64,000 nt of DNA from positions 1-64,000 of the forward strand of contig NZ_LR824569.1 of the NCBI RefSeq assembly GCF_903969135.1. The letters run 5' to 3'. The number at the start of each line of letters is the position of its first letter. Within the stretch, counting starts at the first letter, position 1. The notes under the pieces were generated by a model. The model was not told where the DNA came from, did not search any database, and saw nothing but the letters and a program-made list of their open reading frames with translations. Position numbers and translations under genes: made by a program. The DNA comes from Chryseobacterium sp. JV274 (lineage in GTDB: Bacteria > Bacteroidota > Bacteroidia > Flavobacteriales > Weeksellaceae). Shown piece after piece: positions 24,874-34,533 of this stretch.

Positions 24874-26235
24874 TTATGAGTTCTGCTTAATTCGTTTCGC
24901 AGACATATTCAGAAATCGTTTTACCAGGAAAACGGCCGATACTGTCAGTCCTAATCCGAGTGCAATCCACATTCCGAATGCGCCCATTTCCAAAGTAACA
25001 CAGAAGAAATACCCCAAAGGAATAGTAATTACCCAATAAGAGATAAAAGTATAAATAGATGGGATTTTTACATCCTGCAACCCTCTCAGCATTCCTAAAG
25101 CCGTTACCTGGATTCCGTCAGAAAGCTGGAACAGTGCGGCAATAATCATAAGTTTTGATGCCAGCATAATAACTTCCACTTCTTCTTTTTTCGTGAAGAA
25201 AGTCGGAAGTATGTTTCTTCCTAGAATAAATACCAATCCACAGATACACATGAAAATAAAGGCAATCTTCAAGTTGTTGATTCCAACCTTTCTGAGTTCC
25301 ACAAAATTCTGTTCACCCACTTTTCTACCGATCATTACCGTGGAAGCAACACTAAACCCTACACATAAGTTAAAAGTGAAAGAGGCCATACTTAAAGCGA
25401 TCTGGTGAGAAGCAATATCATGAGCAGAGATCAATCCGCAGATAAATGCAGCTCCGGCAAAAGCGGTTACTTCAAAGAACATCTGTAAAGCTGTAGGCAG
25501 CCCCAGTTTCACCATTTTATCAAACATTTGCTTCGAGAAATCCTTAATTTTTAAAGAGAAATCTTTGATATAACGTCTTGTTTTTTCTTCTTTTACCAAA
25601 ACAAAATAAAGGAAAACAACCATGAAAATTCTGGAAATCAAGGTAGCAAGAGCAGATCCCTGTACACCCATTGCAGGTATTCCCCAAAGTCCTTTGATGA
25701 AAACATAGTTTAACGCAATATTGATGATATTCGCAATAATGGTTGCCTTGGTAACTCCAATGGTATAAGATAAACCTTCAGAAACTTCACGAAGCGTCTG
25801 AAATGCCATAAATGGGATCATGCTGACTACCATGATACTTAAGAATCCTACCGTATCAGGAATAATCTTGGCCGGCTGCCCCGAGTGATAGAGTAGAGGC
25901 ATTCCCAAAAGTAAAATGACCATCAGAATCACCCCAACAGACATGTTGATGATAAATCCATGACTGAAAACGGAATTAATCGTTGCATGATCCTCTTTTG
26001 AATGTGCCTCCGATACCAATGGTGGAATCGCAAATGAAAAGCCCAGAGCTAATACAAATATGGAGAAAAACACAGCATTCCCCAATGAAACGGATGCCAA
26101 CGCATCAGCACCCAAAAGTTTTCCGACAATAATATTATCGAATAAGTTGACCGAAACCTGCCCCACCTGAGTAAGCATCACAGGCAGAGCCAAAGTCAGG
26201 CATTCTTTCGTATAGTTTTTGTTTAAAAATTTCAT
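24874..26235 (-). CDS. MATE family efflux transporter
   Basis: A 453-residue, 12-helix inner-membrane antiporter. The N-terminus TLALPVMLTQVGQVSVNLFDNIIVGKLLGADALAS is characteristic in pieces (LPVMLTQ, DNIIVGKLLGA), and the second half repeats it (MFDKMVKLGLPTALQMFFEV). NorM-type, exporting cationic compounds in exchange for Na+ or H+. The ion cannot be told from sequence alone. It sits downstream of the sigma-54 regulator gene, separated by a hairpin. Confidence 0.92.
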   Translation of the reverse strand: MKFLNKNYTKECLTLALPVMLTQVGQVSVNLFDNIIVGKLLGADALASVSLGNAVFFSIFVLALGFSFAIPPLVSEAHSKEDHATINSVFSHGFIINMSVGVILMVILLLGMPLLYHSGQPAKIIPDTVGFLSIMVVSMIPFMAFQTLREVSEGLSYTIGVTKATIIANIINIALNYVFIKGLWGIPAMGVQGSALATLISRIFMVVFLYFVLVKEEKTRRYIKDFSLKIKDFSKQMFDKMVKLGLPTALQMFFEVTAFAGAAFICGLISAHDIASHQIALSMASFTFNLCVGFSVASTVMIGRKVGEQNFVELRKVGINNLKIAFIFMCICGLVFILGRNILPTFFTKKEEVEVIMLASKLMIIAALFQLSDGIQVTALGMLRGLQDVKIPSIYTFISYWVITIPLGYFFCVTLEMGAFGMWIALGLGLTVSAVFLVKRFLNMSAKRIKQNS

Positions 26236-26280
26236 AATATTTTAAGATTCATATAGTTTATAATTCAAATAAGGCAAAAA

Positions 26281-26312
26281 AAAAATTTGCAGTGATAACA
26301 CTGCAAATTTTT
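26281..26312 (-). terminator. Terminator of the sigma-54 activator gene
   Basis: Perfect 14-bp stem AAAAATTTGCAGTG / CACTGCAAATTTTT with a 4-base loop; T-rich tail on the minus strand (A9 on plus at 26276 onward). Confidence 0.85.
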
Positions 26313-26336
26313 ATAATATCGTAAATAATAGCTTTA

Positions 26337-27521
26337 TTATTTCCTTACAAAACTTGCAACGTCACCTTCAGAAACAGTGTTTCCACCAAGAATAATCAAT
26401 CTTTCCACAACATTCCTTAGCTCCCTGATATTTCCAGTCCATGAAAGAGATTTTAAAGCATCAACAGCTTTATCATCAAACTTTTTCACAGCAGTACCAT
26501 GCTCATCAGCAATCATACCTGAGAAATGGTCAACCAGCAATTTGATGTCCTCTTTTCTGTCATCCAATGGTGGAACATAGATTTCAATAACAGATAGTCT
26601 GTGGTAAAGGTCTTCTCTGAATTTCCCTTCCTCAATTTCTTTCTGCATATTCTTATTGGTTGCCGCAATAACTCTTACGTCAACTTTTATTTCTTTATCG
26701 CTTCCTACAGGAGAAACTTTGCTTTCCTGAAGAGCTCTCAATACCTTAGCCTGAGCAATAAGACTCATGTCACCAATCTCATCAAGGAAGATGGTACCAC
26801 CATTAGCCTGCTCAAATTTTCCCTGCTTATCCTTAATAGCTCCTGTAAAAGATCCTTTTACGTGTCCGAAAAGTTCAGATTCAATAAGTTCAGACGGAAT
26901 TGCGGCACAGTTTACCTCTATCATAGGACCTCTTGCACGTTCACTTTGATTGTGGATGGCATGGGCTACCAATTCTTTTCCGGCACCGTTAGGTCCTGTA
27001 ATCAGAACTCTGGCATCAGAAGCGGCTACTTTTTCGATCATATCCTGAATCTTTTGAAGAGCAGGAGAATCACCGATCATCTGGTATTTTTTATTTACTT
27101 TTCTCTTTAAGGTTTTGTTTTCAGTCTGAAGATTTTTGTTTTCTTTCTTCAGGGTTTCCTTCACCAAAGCGTTTTTTACACTCGTAATCAATCTGTTGAT
27201 GTCAATTGGCTTGGAGATAAAATCGTATGCACCCTCTTTTAAACAGGAAACAGCAGAATCAATATCTGCGTGGCCTGAGATCATGATAAAAGTAGTTTCT
27301 GGTTTTAATGCGAGACTTTGCTTCAAAAGTTCAGTTCCTGAAAGTTTAGGCATTTTAATATCGGAAATCACCAATGCGAAATCTTCTTTTTCTACCTGTT
27401 TGTAACCTTCAAGGCCATCTTCAGCGATAACAAATTCATAATCGGTTAGTTCATCCGAAAGAATACTGTGAAGTACTCCCGAGATTGCTTTTTCGTCTTC
27501 TACTATAAGGATTTTTTGCAT
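26337..27521 (-). CDS. NtrC-type response regulator lacking a DNA-binding domain
   Basis: A 394-residue receiver-AAA+ protein. Receiver: phosphoacceptor Asp54 (VISDIKMP) and Lys104 (SKPIDI). AAA+ domain: Walker A GPNGAGKE at 176-183, the sigma-54-contacting loop GSFTGA at 223-228 (consensus GAFTGA), Walker B TIFLDEIGD at 243-251, and an arginine-rich end NIRELRNVVERLIIL. The protein ends soon after, at SEGDVASFVRK, without the Fis-type helix-turn-helix that NtrC, DctD and ZraR carry. It may activate sigma-54 from solution or bind DNA through a partner. No sensor kinase adjoins it. A TAAATTTG box lies just upstream. Confidence 0.93.
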   Translation of the reverse strand: MQKILIVEDEKAISGVLHSILSDELTDYEFVIAEDGLEGYKQVEKEDFALVISDIKMPKLSGTELLKQSLALKPETTFIMISGHADIDSAVSCLKEGAYDFISKPIDINRLITSVKNALVKETLKKENKNLQTENKTLKRKVNKKYQMIGDSPALQKIQDMIEKVAASDARVLITGPNGAGKELVAHAIHNQSERARGPMIEVNCAAIPSELIESELFGHVKGSFTGAIKDKQGKFEQANGGTIFLDEIGDMSLIAQAKVLRALQESKVSPVGSDKEIKVDVRVIAATNKNMQKEIEEGKFREDLYHRLSVIEIYVPPLDDRKEDIKLLVDHFSGMIADEHGTAVKKFDDKAVDALKSLSWTGNIRELRNVVERLIILGGNTVSEGDVASFVRK

Positions 27522-27526
27522 AGTTG

Positions 27527-27534
27527 CAAATTTA
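27527..27534 (-). promoter_or_regulatory. -7 box of the sigma-54 activator gene
   Basis: TAAATTTG on the minus strand, 5 bases before the ATG; the short distance makes it uncertain. Confidence 0.35.
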
Positions 27535-27577
27535 AATTTTTTGTTTCAATTATTAGCAAAAACTATACCTAAATATT

Positions 27578-28237
27578 CTATTTTGAATAGTCTCTTCTTC
27601 CAAAAATTGCAGATCCAACTCTCACAGAGTTAGCACCACACTCAATAGCTGTCGGGAAATCATCACTCATTCCCATTGATAATGTATTTAGCGTTTTTAA
27701 TTGATCTAATTCATCAAAAAGTCTCTTCAGGATTAAAAATTCATTTCTTACCTGTTGCTCATCATCCGTGAATGTTGCCATTCCCATTAAACCGGTAATT
27801 TCAACATTGGGAAATTGATCTTCAACATACTGTTGAAACAGATCTTTCGCTTCAGAAATTTCAAGCCCGAATTTACTTTCCTCAGCCGCAATTTTTACCT
27901 GCAGGAGAACCTTAATAACCCTATTGTTTTTTCCTGACTCTTTGTTGATTTCTGCTAATAATTTTTCAGAATCCACACTTTGTATCGTGTCTATGAAAGA
28001 AGCAATGTATTTTACTTTATTGGTCTGTAAATGCCCGATAAGGTGCCATTGGATATCCTGAGGAAGGAGAGGGTATTTCTCCATCAGTTCCTGTACCTTA
28101 TTTTCTCCAAAAACTCTCTGTCCCAGATCGTATACTTCCTGCACTGCGGAAGTGGGGTGTGTTTTCGAAACAGCAACCAGCTGAACATTGGATGGCAGCT
28201 GATCTTTTATGGATTTATAATTTTCTTTAATACTCAT
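27578..28237 (-). CDS. YggS/PLPBP family pyridoxal phosphate-binding protein
   Basis: A 219-residue PLP carrier protein of the alanine-racemase fold type III, involved in B6 and amino-acid homeostasis. The PLP lysine is Lys25 in QLVAVSKTH; other signatures are FGENKVQEL, WHLIGHLQTNK, GLMGMATF and LSMGMSDDFPTAIECG. The ATG at 28237 gives the usual length; a longer in-frame reading would extend into the gap. It follows the deacetylase gene on the same strand after 75 bases. Confidence 0.94.
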   Translation of the reverse strand: MSIKENYKSIKDQLPSNVQLVAVSKTHPTSAVQEVYDLGQRVFGENKVQELMEKYPLLPQDIQWHLIGHLQTNKVKYIASFIDTIQSVDSEKLLAEINKESGKNNRVIKVLLQVKIAAEESKFGLEISEAKDLFQQYVEDQFPNVEITGLMGMATFTDDEQQVRNEFLILKRLFDELDQLKTLNTLSMGMSDDFPTAIECGANSVRVGSAIFGRRDYSK

Positions 28238-28312
28238 AGATGCAAATTTCCGAAAATTCCCTGACAGTTGCCAGCGATGAATACATTTTACATGGCCCTT
28301 TTTATACAAAAA

Positions 28313-29179
28313 TTAATTCAAAACTTCATTGATCTTAGGATATTGAGAAATCTTTCTGAAAACAAATTTGTTGCTTTTCTGCAGTTTTTCAATAAAAAGA
28401 TCCAGCTCATTGATAGAGTCTGTATCTCTGAGATATTGATCATGAGTAAGGAAAACAAGGTGTCTTGAAGTTTTTTCAAGATCGTTAAAGAAAATACTGT
28501 CAACTTTCTTGATCATTGCTTCATGGCTTCCTTTTAAAGTCATTTTCTGGGAAGGTCTCCATTCAAGATCCCAGCCGATTACTTTGTAACCTGCCTTTTT
28601 AAGACCATCTGCAGCTGCAGTAGAACCTTTGATATCGGTTACATTAATATTGTTAAGCCTCCAGATATTTCTTCCGGGAGTTCTTGCTATTTTATCAGAA
28701 AGCTTCAGGCTGTCTTTGGCGATATCAAAATCATGTACTACAGATTCAGCATTTTTATAAAAATCGGTGTATTTGTTATGGGCATGACTAAAGCTGTGGT
28801 TGGCCAGTTCTACGAGAGGATTTTGCTTCAGAAGCAGCAGATCGTCTTTTTGTTTTTTGCTTCCATAAGCATGTTTTCCCACCAGAAAGGCGGTTGCACA
28901 AACATTTCTTTTATCCAGGATTTTTAAAAGATTTTCGGTTCCCTGATTAGGACCGTCATCAAAAGTAAGGTAGATCACTCTTTTATCCGGGTCTACGCTT
29001 TCATCATCCATTTTGGGGGCTATTTCTGCGGAAGGATGCTCCTGTGAATTGACGACGGGGTCATTATTCACTTCATTTTTAAAATTACAGCTATACAATA
29101 AAGCCGAAGTTGCACTCATCAATGCAAACATCCCGAGAAAAGTCTTATTTGTTGACTTTCCCGCAAAAATTTTTCTCAT
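28313..29179 (-). CDS. Polysaccharide deacetylase lipoprotein
   Basis: A 288-residue exported protein. The N-terminus SALLYSC is a lipobox with Cys31. The NodB homology domain has TFDDGP at 72-77 with the catalytic and metal Asp, HSFSH at 128-132 giving the two metal His, and RTPGRNIWR near 166. Substrate could be peptidoglycan or a surface glycan. The ATG at 29179 fits the signal peptide; a longer reading begins earlier but has no signal peptide. It probably heads an operon with the YggS-type gene. Confidence 0.9.
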   Translation of the reverse strand: MRKIFAGKSTNKTFLGMFALMSATSALLYSCNFKNEVNNDPVVNSQEHPSAEIAPKMDDESVDPDKRVIYLTFDDGPNQGTENLLKILDKRNVCATAFLVGKHAYGSKKQKDDLLLLKQNPLVELANHSFSHAHNKYTDFYKNAESVVHDFDIAKDSLKLSDKIARTPGRNIWRLNNINVTDIKGSTAAADGLKKAGYKVIGWDLEWRPSQKMTLKGSHEAMIKKVDSIFFNDLEKTSRHLVFLTHDQYLRDTDSINELDLFIEKLQKSNKFVFRKISQYPKINEVLN

Positions 29180-29473
29180 AAAGATAATGGAATTTAAATT
29201 GTTAAAAATCGTTAAAAATAACAATTGAAAGTTAACAAATTACATGCCATGCTGTACATGTTTTTTCTTTTTAAGTTTATTTTAAGAACTTTATTTTAAA
29301 GGGTATTTCCATTACCTGAGGAATTGTAGAGTTATGATTTGGTTTTCTTTAGATTTTAACATTTATAAATATGAAACTAATAGTTTTTCTCTATATTTAT
29401 TGGTGTTTCAATATTCTTCATGTAGTGGGGAATTATTTTAGGTGTAGAATCAGATTGTTACAATAAAAGGTAA

Positions 29474-30204
29474 TTATTTTTCTAAAATGCTTTTTAAGTA
29501 CAGGGAATTTTTAATGGCCGCAGTTCCCCAGGTATTATTAAAGAATATAAAAGCGGTTTGCTGGGAGTTTTTAATTTTTCCGGCAAGTTCATCCAAAAAG
29601 GTTTCACTGTATTCAGATTTGTAAAGGACAGGCTTACCGTGAAGTCTGTAGTAGAGTATGGCTGGATGGTTAACAATCATATCTTCAGGGAGCTCAGCCG
29701 GAAAACTTACACCGGAAAAAACAATACCAAGATCTTCCAGCAGATCAAAGATTTCTTTTTGCCACCATGAGTTGTGCCGGAATTCAATGACGTTCAGAAA
29801 CGTATGATCAATAGAACTGATGATATGTTCTATATTTTCCGGAGTATTTTTAAAGAAGGAGGAAGCTGGTATAGAAATCCGGAGAGTTTGTCCTTCAGAT
29901 GGCTTTGAATATGACTGCAGAATGCAGCAATCTCTTCTTTTGAATTTTCAAGACGGTTTTGATGGGTAATGGATTTTGGAATCTTAATGAAAAACCTAAA
30001 AGAATGGGGAGTTTCATCATACCATTTCAAAAGTGTTTTTGAGGTGGGTTTTCTATAAAAGGTAGAATTTATTTCTACGGTGTTGAATGTTTTTGAATAT
30101 AAAGAAAGAAAATCTTTACTCGGGGCATTTTCAGGATATAAAGACCCTTTCCAGTCGTTATTATAAAATCCTGAACACCCTATGTAAAGATTTTCTTTTG
30201 TCAT
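29474..30204 (-). pseudogene. DUF72 family gene split by a one-base frameshift
   Basis: The N-terminal part (29830-30204) reads MTKENLYIGCSGFYNNDWKG through SGFLYQLPPSLKILRKI and stops. Moving one base back, the next frame continues without break as NTPENIEHIISSIDHTF, then VIEFRHNSWWQKEIFDLL to the normal DUF72 end LYLKSILEK. The junction on the minus strand is CTTTAAAAATACTCC at 29840-29855, and it contains T-TTA-AAA (29848-29854), a sequence that fits the classical -1 slippery heptamer. Simplest reading: deletion of one T in a homopolymer run, or a sequencing error; programmed frameshifting is possible. The start lies 4 bases after the copper ATPase stop, so they are co-transcribed. Confidence 0.85.
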
Positions 30205-30208
30205 GATG

Positions 30209-33070
30209 CTATTTTTTATCCAGATCCACGGAGTTTAATCTCAATGAATTCAGAATCACAGAGAGGGAACTGATGCTCATTGCAGCAGCTGCAATCATAG
30301 GTGATAACAGAATTCCAAAGAATGGATACAATAATCCTGCCGCTACCGGAACTCCCAATACATTATAGATAAATGCAAAGAATAAGTTTTCTTTAATGTT
30401 TTTGAGAAGCTTTTCACTTAATAATTTCGCTTTTGCAACACCCAGAATATCTCCTTTTAACAAAGTAATTTCAGCGCTTTCAATGGCTACATCAGTTCCT
30501 GTTCCCATGGCGATTCCTACATTAGATTGGGCAAGGGCAGGAGAGTCATTGATTCCGTCTCCGGTCATAGCAACGATCTTACCTTGTTGCTGCAGTCTTT
30601 TTACCTCATTCAGCTTATCTTCCGGAAGACAGTTGGCTTTGAAATGTTTGATTCCTAATTCATCGGCAACGGCTTTGGCAGTGTGCTCATTATCTCCGGT
30701 CATCATAATTACATCAATTCCTTCGCTCATCAGCTGTTTAACTGCTTTTTTGGAGCTTTCTTTAATTTTATCCGTAAAACTTATGAAGCCAAGTACCTGC
30801 TGATCCTGTGCGATATAAGAGATTGTATGTGCCTTTGACTGTACTTGCACGGCTTTTTGTTTTAAACTTTCCGGAATGGCGATATGATGTGAGGTCAACA
30901 GATTTTCATTTCCTAAATAGGCTGTTTTACCATTAATATTTCCTTTTACTCCTTTTCCTGAAATGTTTTCAAACTGATCTACTTTTTCAGAAGTTATACT
31001 TTCTTCTTTTGCTCTTTTTATGACCGCATTGGAAAGTGGATGTTCTGAGTTTTGATTCAGAGAAAAAGCAAGTTTTAAAATCTGATGCTGATCTCCGGTT
31101 ACTGTTTCAATATATTCTACAGATGGTTTTCCTTCCGTTAAAGTACCTGTTTTATCGGTGATCAGAACATTTACTTTATTCATTTGTTCAAGAGCTTCAG
31201 CATTTTTGATCAGGATTCCGTTTTTGGCACCTTTCCCGATTCCTACCATTAAGGACATAGGAGTTGCCAGTCCCAGGGCACACGGACATGCTACAATTAA
31301 AACAGCAACAGCGTTCACAAATGCAAATAAGGTTCTTTTTCCTTCCGGGCCAAAAAACTGCCACAGGATAAAGGTAAGTACCGCGATAAGAATGACCACG
31401 GGAACAAACACCTTCGAAACTTTATCAGTAAGTTTCTGGATTGGAGCTTTGCTTCTGCTGGCTTCATTGACCATTTTAATGATCTGTGAAAGCAGTGTTT
31501 CATCACCTACTTTCTCAGCTTTCATTATGAATACCTGATTACCATTTATCGTTCCCGAAGACACCTTATCATCTATATTTTTTTCAACAGGAACAGGTTC
31601 ACCCGTGATCATACTTTCGTCTACGATAGAATTTCCTTCAGTAATTTTTCCGTCCACAGGAATTTTTTCACCTGGTTTTACTTTTAATAAATCTCCGATT
31701 TTCACCTGAGAAAGTAGTACTTTCTTTTCTTCACCATTTACAATAAGGTTGGCTTCATCTGGTGAAAGATTCATCAGCTCCTTGATGGCATTACCTGTTT
31801 TCTTATGAGCGGCAGCTTCCATTAACTGGCCTAAAATAACAAGGGTTAAAATCACACAGACTGCTTCAAAATATAATGGGATTTCATGATTGTGGCCACG
31901 AATTTCATGCGGAATAATATCCGGAAATACTAAAGCAACAATACTGAAAATAAATGCGGCAGCTACACCCAGCGCAATAAGGCTGAACATATTGAGATTC
32001 CATGTTTTAAAAGAAACCCAGCCTCTTTTCAGAAGAAACCATCCGGAATAAAACATCACCGGAAGAGTTAAAGCAAGTTCAATAAATCCCTGAATCTGAT
32101 GAGAAAAAGGAAAATTGATAAACATTCCACCCATTGATAGAATGAAAACAGGAATGGTAAATGCCAATGAAGTAATAAACTTTCTCTTTAATATATTATA
32201 GGTTTCATCCTCTTCATCATCGCCGCTGTCCGGCATTCTTACGAGATCCATTCCACAGATCGGACAGTCTCCCGGTTCGTCACGAACGATTTCCGGGTGC
32301 ATAGGGCATGTGTATTTTGCGGTTTTCTTTTCCGGATACTTTACCAGATCCATACCGCAGACGGGACATCCTACGTTGGAATCATAGGTTTTATCACCTT
32401 CACAATACATAGGACAGTAATATCTGCCAGCCATTTCATCAGTTACTTTGGGAGCATCATGGTTATGACTGTGGTGATCATGATGATGAGCGTGGGAGTG
32501 AGAATGATGCTGGTGTGAACCTCCTTTTTGAATAAGCTCTTCTGTGATCGGTTCTAAATGCATATGGCAGACAGGACAGTCTCCTTTTTCATCGTACACT
32601 TTATCACCTTCACAAAACATAGGACAATAGTATTTTCCGATACTGTCTTTGAAGTTTCCGGGAAGGTTGGTTGCGGAAAAAGTTGGCTTATGATTGGGAT
32701 CTTTGGCTAGTTTTTCTTCAATAGGTACCAGGTACATTTTGCAGACAGGGCATCTTTCGCCTTGTTTGAAATATACTTTATCTCCTTCGCACTCCATTGG
32801 ACAATAGTATACAGAAGACGGTGATACCCGGTCCTGAGGTTTTATAAAGGCTTTCTCTGGATTATTCGGATCTTCAAGTCTGTATTTTCCTATTTCTGCC
32901 AAAGCATCGTTTAAAACTGAAAGTTTTACTTCATGATCAGAGATAATTGTTGCGGTATTGTTTTCCAGATTGACATCGGCTTGAACACCTTTAACACTGT
33001 TCAGTTGATTTGAAATCTTTTTCTGGCAGCCGGAACAGGTCATTCCGAGTATTTTATACTGTTGTTCCAT
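30209..33070 (-). CDS. copA: Copper-translocating P-type ATPase with extended metal-binding N-terminus
   Basis: A 953-residue inner-membrane P1B-type ATPase. Residues 1-70 are an HMA domain (GMTCSGC, Cys12 and Cys15). Four short Cys-rich heavy-metal-binding modules follow, with CPMxCEGDKVY and CPVCxM patterns (the fourth is [10 protein letters not shown] ... CPICGMDL). Between the second and third is a His-rich segment ([19 protein letters not shown]). Catalytic signatures: CPC at 595-597 in a membrane helix, phosphorylation Asp639 in DKTGT, and [11 protein letters not shown] and HMA indicate Cu+/Ag+ export. The start at 33070 is the ATG of MEQQYKIL. The HMA-AraC regulator is 174 bases upstream. 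Confidence 0.95.
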   Translation of the reverse strand: MEQQYKILGMTCSGCQKKISNQLNSVKGVQADVNLENNTATIISDHEVKLSVLNDALAEIGKYRLEDPNNPEKAFIKPQDRVSPSSVYYCPMECEGDKVYFKQGERCPVCKMYLVPIEEKLAKDPNHKPTFSATNLPGNFKDSIGKYYCPMFCEGDKVYDEKGDCPVCHMHLEPITEELIQKGGSHQHHSHSHAHHHDHHSHNHDAPKVTDEMAGRYYCPMYCEGDKTYDSNVGCPVCGMDLVKYPEKKTAKYTCPMHPEIVRDEPGDCPICGMDLVRMPDSGDDEEDETYNILKRKFITSLAFTIPVFILSMGGMFINFPFSHQIQGFIELALTLPVMFYSGWFLLKRGWVSFKTWNLNMFSLIALGVAAAFIFSIVALVFPDIIPHEIRGHNHEIPLYFEAVCVILTLVILGQLMEAAAHKKTGNAIKELMNLSPDEANLIVNGEEKKVLLSQVKIGDLLKVKPGEKIPVDGKITEGNSIVDESMITGEPVPVEKNIDDKVSSGTINGNQVFIMKAEKVGDETLLSQIIKMVNEASRSKAPIQKLTDKVSKVFVPVVILIAVLTFILWQFFGPEGKRTLFAFVNAVAVLIVACPCALGLATPMSLMVGIGKGAKNGILIKNAEALEQMNKVNVLITDKTGTLTEGKPSVEYIETVTGDQHQILKLAFSLNQNSEHPLSNAVIKRAKEESITSEKVDQFENISGKGVKGNINGKTAYLGNENLLTSHHIAIPESLKQKAVQVQSKAHTISYIAQDQQVLGFISFTDKIKESSKKAVKQLMSEGIDVIMMTGDNEHTAKAVADELGIKHFKANCLPEDKLNEVKRLQQQGKIVAMTGDGINDSPALAQSNVGIAMGTGTDVAIESAEITLLKGDILGVAKAKLLSEKLLKNIKENLFFAFIYNVLGVPVAAGLLYPFFGILLSPMIAAAAMSISSLSVILNSLRLNSVDLDKK

Positions 33071-33244
33071 GATTCTTAAATTTATACTACAAATTTCCAA
33101 AATGGAATGCTAAGGTTGTTATAAATTTAAGGATAATAGTTATAAAATTAGGTTGGAGGAATAGGAGTGTTGCAAGGGGAGAGCATTTGTAAATGAAATA
33201 GTAATATATAACTCCTTCACCCAAATACTCTCAAATGTTCTTAC

Positions 33245-33805
33245 TTATAGATTATCAAGTGCTTTGCGGTTGTGCTCTTTAAGTTTTTTGAATTCAGTGG
33301 GGGTGAATCCGGTTATATTTCGGAATTGGGATGAAAGGTGCTGAACGCTTTTATAGCCAAGCTTTCCGGCAATTTCAGTAAGGTTGAATTCATTATAGAG
33401 AAGAAGCTCTTTTACCTTTTCAATTTTCTGAAGAATAAAGAATTGTTCTAAGGTGATATTTTCGTTTTGTGAAAATGTTTTTGAAAGTGCACTGTAGTCC
33501 TTATGAAGTTTTGAACTTAAAAATTCTGAAAGCAGAAAGTCTTCAGCAATATCAAGGTCGCTGATCTTTATAATGATCAGGTTTTTGATTTTTTCAATAA
33601 TCTGATGTGAAGAATCCATAATTCTTTCAAAACCAGTATTAAGCAGTTCTTTTTCTATGGCCTGCATTTTTTCAGGAGAAACTTCAGTTTCTGTTTCTGC
33701 TTCACCTAATAAGACGACGCTTGTTTTTACATCTGCATTACGGAAGATGGTTTCTACTGCCGCAATGCACCTGTTACAGACCATATTTTTTATGAAAATT
33801 TTCAT
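33245..33805 (-). CDS. HMA-like/AraC fusion regulator, probable copper sensor
   Basis: A 186-residue protein. The first about 65 residues look like an HMA fold with MVCNRC (Cys10 and Cys13) in the metal-binding position. The C-terminal about 100 residues are an AraC-type helix-turn-helix pair: TLEQFFILQKIEKVKELL, then LTEIAGKLGYKSVQHLSSQF and RNITGFTPTEFKKL. Most copper regulators are CueR or CsoR; this one carries the ligand domain of the pump it precedes. It overlaps the thioesterase gene by 4 bases and lies just before copA, so it is probably a copper-responsive activator of that gene. Regulation is inference. Confidence 0.87.
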   Translation of the reverse strand: MKIFIKNMVCNRCIAAVETIFRNADVKTSVVLLGEAETETEVSPEKMQAIEKELLNTGFERIMDSSHQIIEKIKNLIIIKISDLDIAEDFLLSEFLSSKLHKDYSALSKTFSQNENITLEQFFILQKIEKVKELLLYNEFNLTEIAGKLGYKSVQHLSSQFRNITGFTPTEFKKLKEHNRKALDNL

Positions 33806-34197
33806 AGACTGCTGTTTAACCTGTCTTTTACGAATTCAATCTGGGTTTTGCCATGAGCAGAAGGATTGCCTTCCGCATCCAGGTTTACCATTACGATTTT
33901 TTCTACAGTAATAATGGTTTGGTGAGTCATCTTATTTCGTACATCACATCTTAAAGTAACAGAGGAGGAACCGAAATGAGTTGCCTCAATTCCTATTTCT
34001 ATAATGTCACCCTGCTTAGCAGAACTTACGAAATTAATTTCTGAGATAAATTTGGTTACCACTTTTGTGTTTTCCAACTGGATAATGGCATATAATGCTG
34101 CCTCTTCATCGATCCATTGAAGGAGTCTTCCTCCGAAAAGAGAGTGATTAGGATTTAAGTCTTCAGGTTTTACCCATTTTCTGGTATGGTAGTTCAT
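33802..34197 (-). CDS. Acyl-CoA thioesterase, hotdog fold
   Basis: A 131-residue hotdog-fold thioesterase of the acyl-CoA hydrolase (YciA/BFIT) group. The N-terminal helix motif NPNHSLFGGRLLQWIDEEAA contains the usual Asp/Glu region, followed by KFISEINFVSSAKQGDIIEIG. The C-terminus HGKTQIEFV is typical. It hydrolyses acyl-CoA in the cytosol, chain length unknown. I start at the ATG at 34197. Its 3' end overlaps the HMA-AraC gene by 4 bases, an unusual partner, and a -7 box lies upstream. Confidence 0.87.
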   Translation of the reverse strand: MNYHTRKWVKPEDLNPNHSLFGGRLLQWIDEEAALYAIIQLENTKVVTKFISEINFVSSAKQGDIIEIGIEATHFGSSSVTLRCDVRNKMTHQTIITVEKIVMVNLDAEGNPSAHGKTQIEFVKDRLNSSL

Positions 34198-34218
34198 ATC
34201 TTTTAATAATTTGTAGCA

Positions 34219-34226
34219 CAAATTTA
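34219..34226 (-). promoter_or_regulatory. -7 box of the thioesterase-HMA-AraC operon
   Basis: TAAATTTG on the minus strand, 21 bases before the ATG at 34197. Confidence 0.55.
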
Positions 34227-34294
34227 GTGTTAAAAGCTGATGTTTTCAAAAGAATAGCATTTATTGATCTGAAAATAATGATTCATTTTCTCAA

Positions 34295-34533
34295 TCATTT
34301 TCTTTTGGAGCGCATGGCTTTTGTTTTTGTGGCAGAAGTGTCATTCAGGAAATCCTGATATTCTTTACTTTCTATAGGGAACAGGGCAACTTTCTTATCT
34401 TTATTATGATGGATTCCGAATCCATATCTTTTAACTAAAGGAGAAGATCAAAGGCAGGCCTGGCCTGGGAAACAGGGCAGGCTTCGGCTGTTTCAATAAA
34501 GGTGTTCATATAATTAGTAGTGTATTGTTTCAT
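34295..34533 (-). pseudogene. Decayed DUF6157 family gene
   Basis: The minus-strand reading begins MKQYTTNYMNTFIETAEACP, the family start, then hits a stop. Another frame continues GQACL, an in-frame TGA where the family has an Arg (CGA to TGA), then SSPLVKRYGFGIHHNKDKK and VALFPIESKEYQDFLNDTSA to a stop at 34295. About 55-60 central residues are missing and the frame has shifted, so there is an internal deletion, a frameshift and a nonsense change. DUF6157 proteins are about 135 residues and of unknown function. It cannot make a functional product. Confidence 0.85.

Noticed and set aside
29371..29466. 31-codon reading with a hydrophobic segment, MKLIVFLYIYWCFNILHVV
   Set aside because: One membrane-like segment, no promoter, no family and an AT-rich context; chance reading is more likely.
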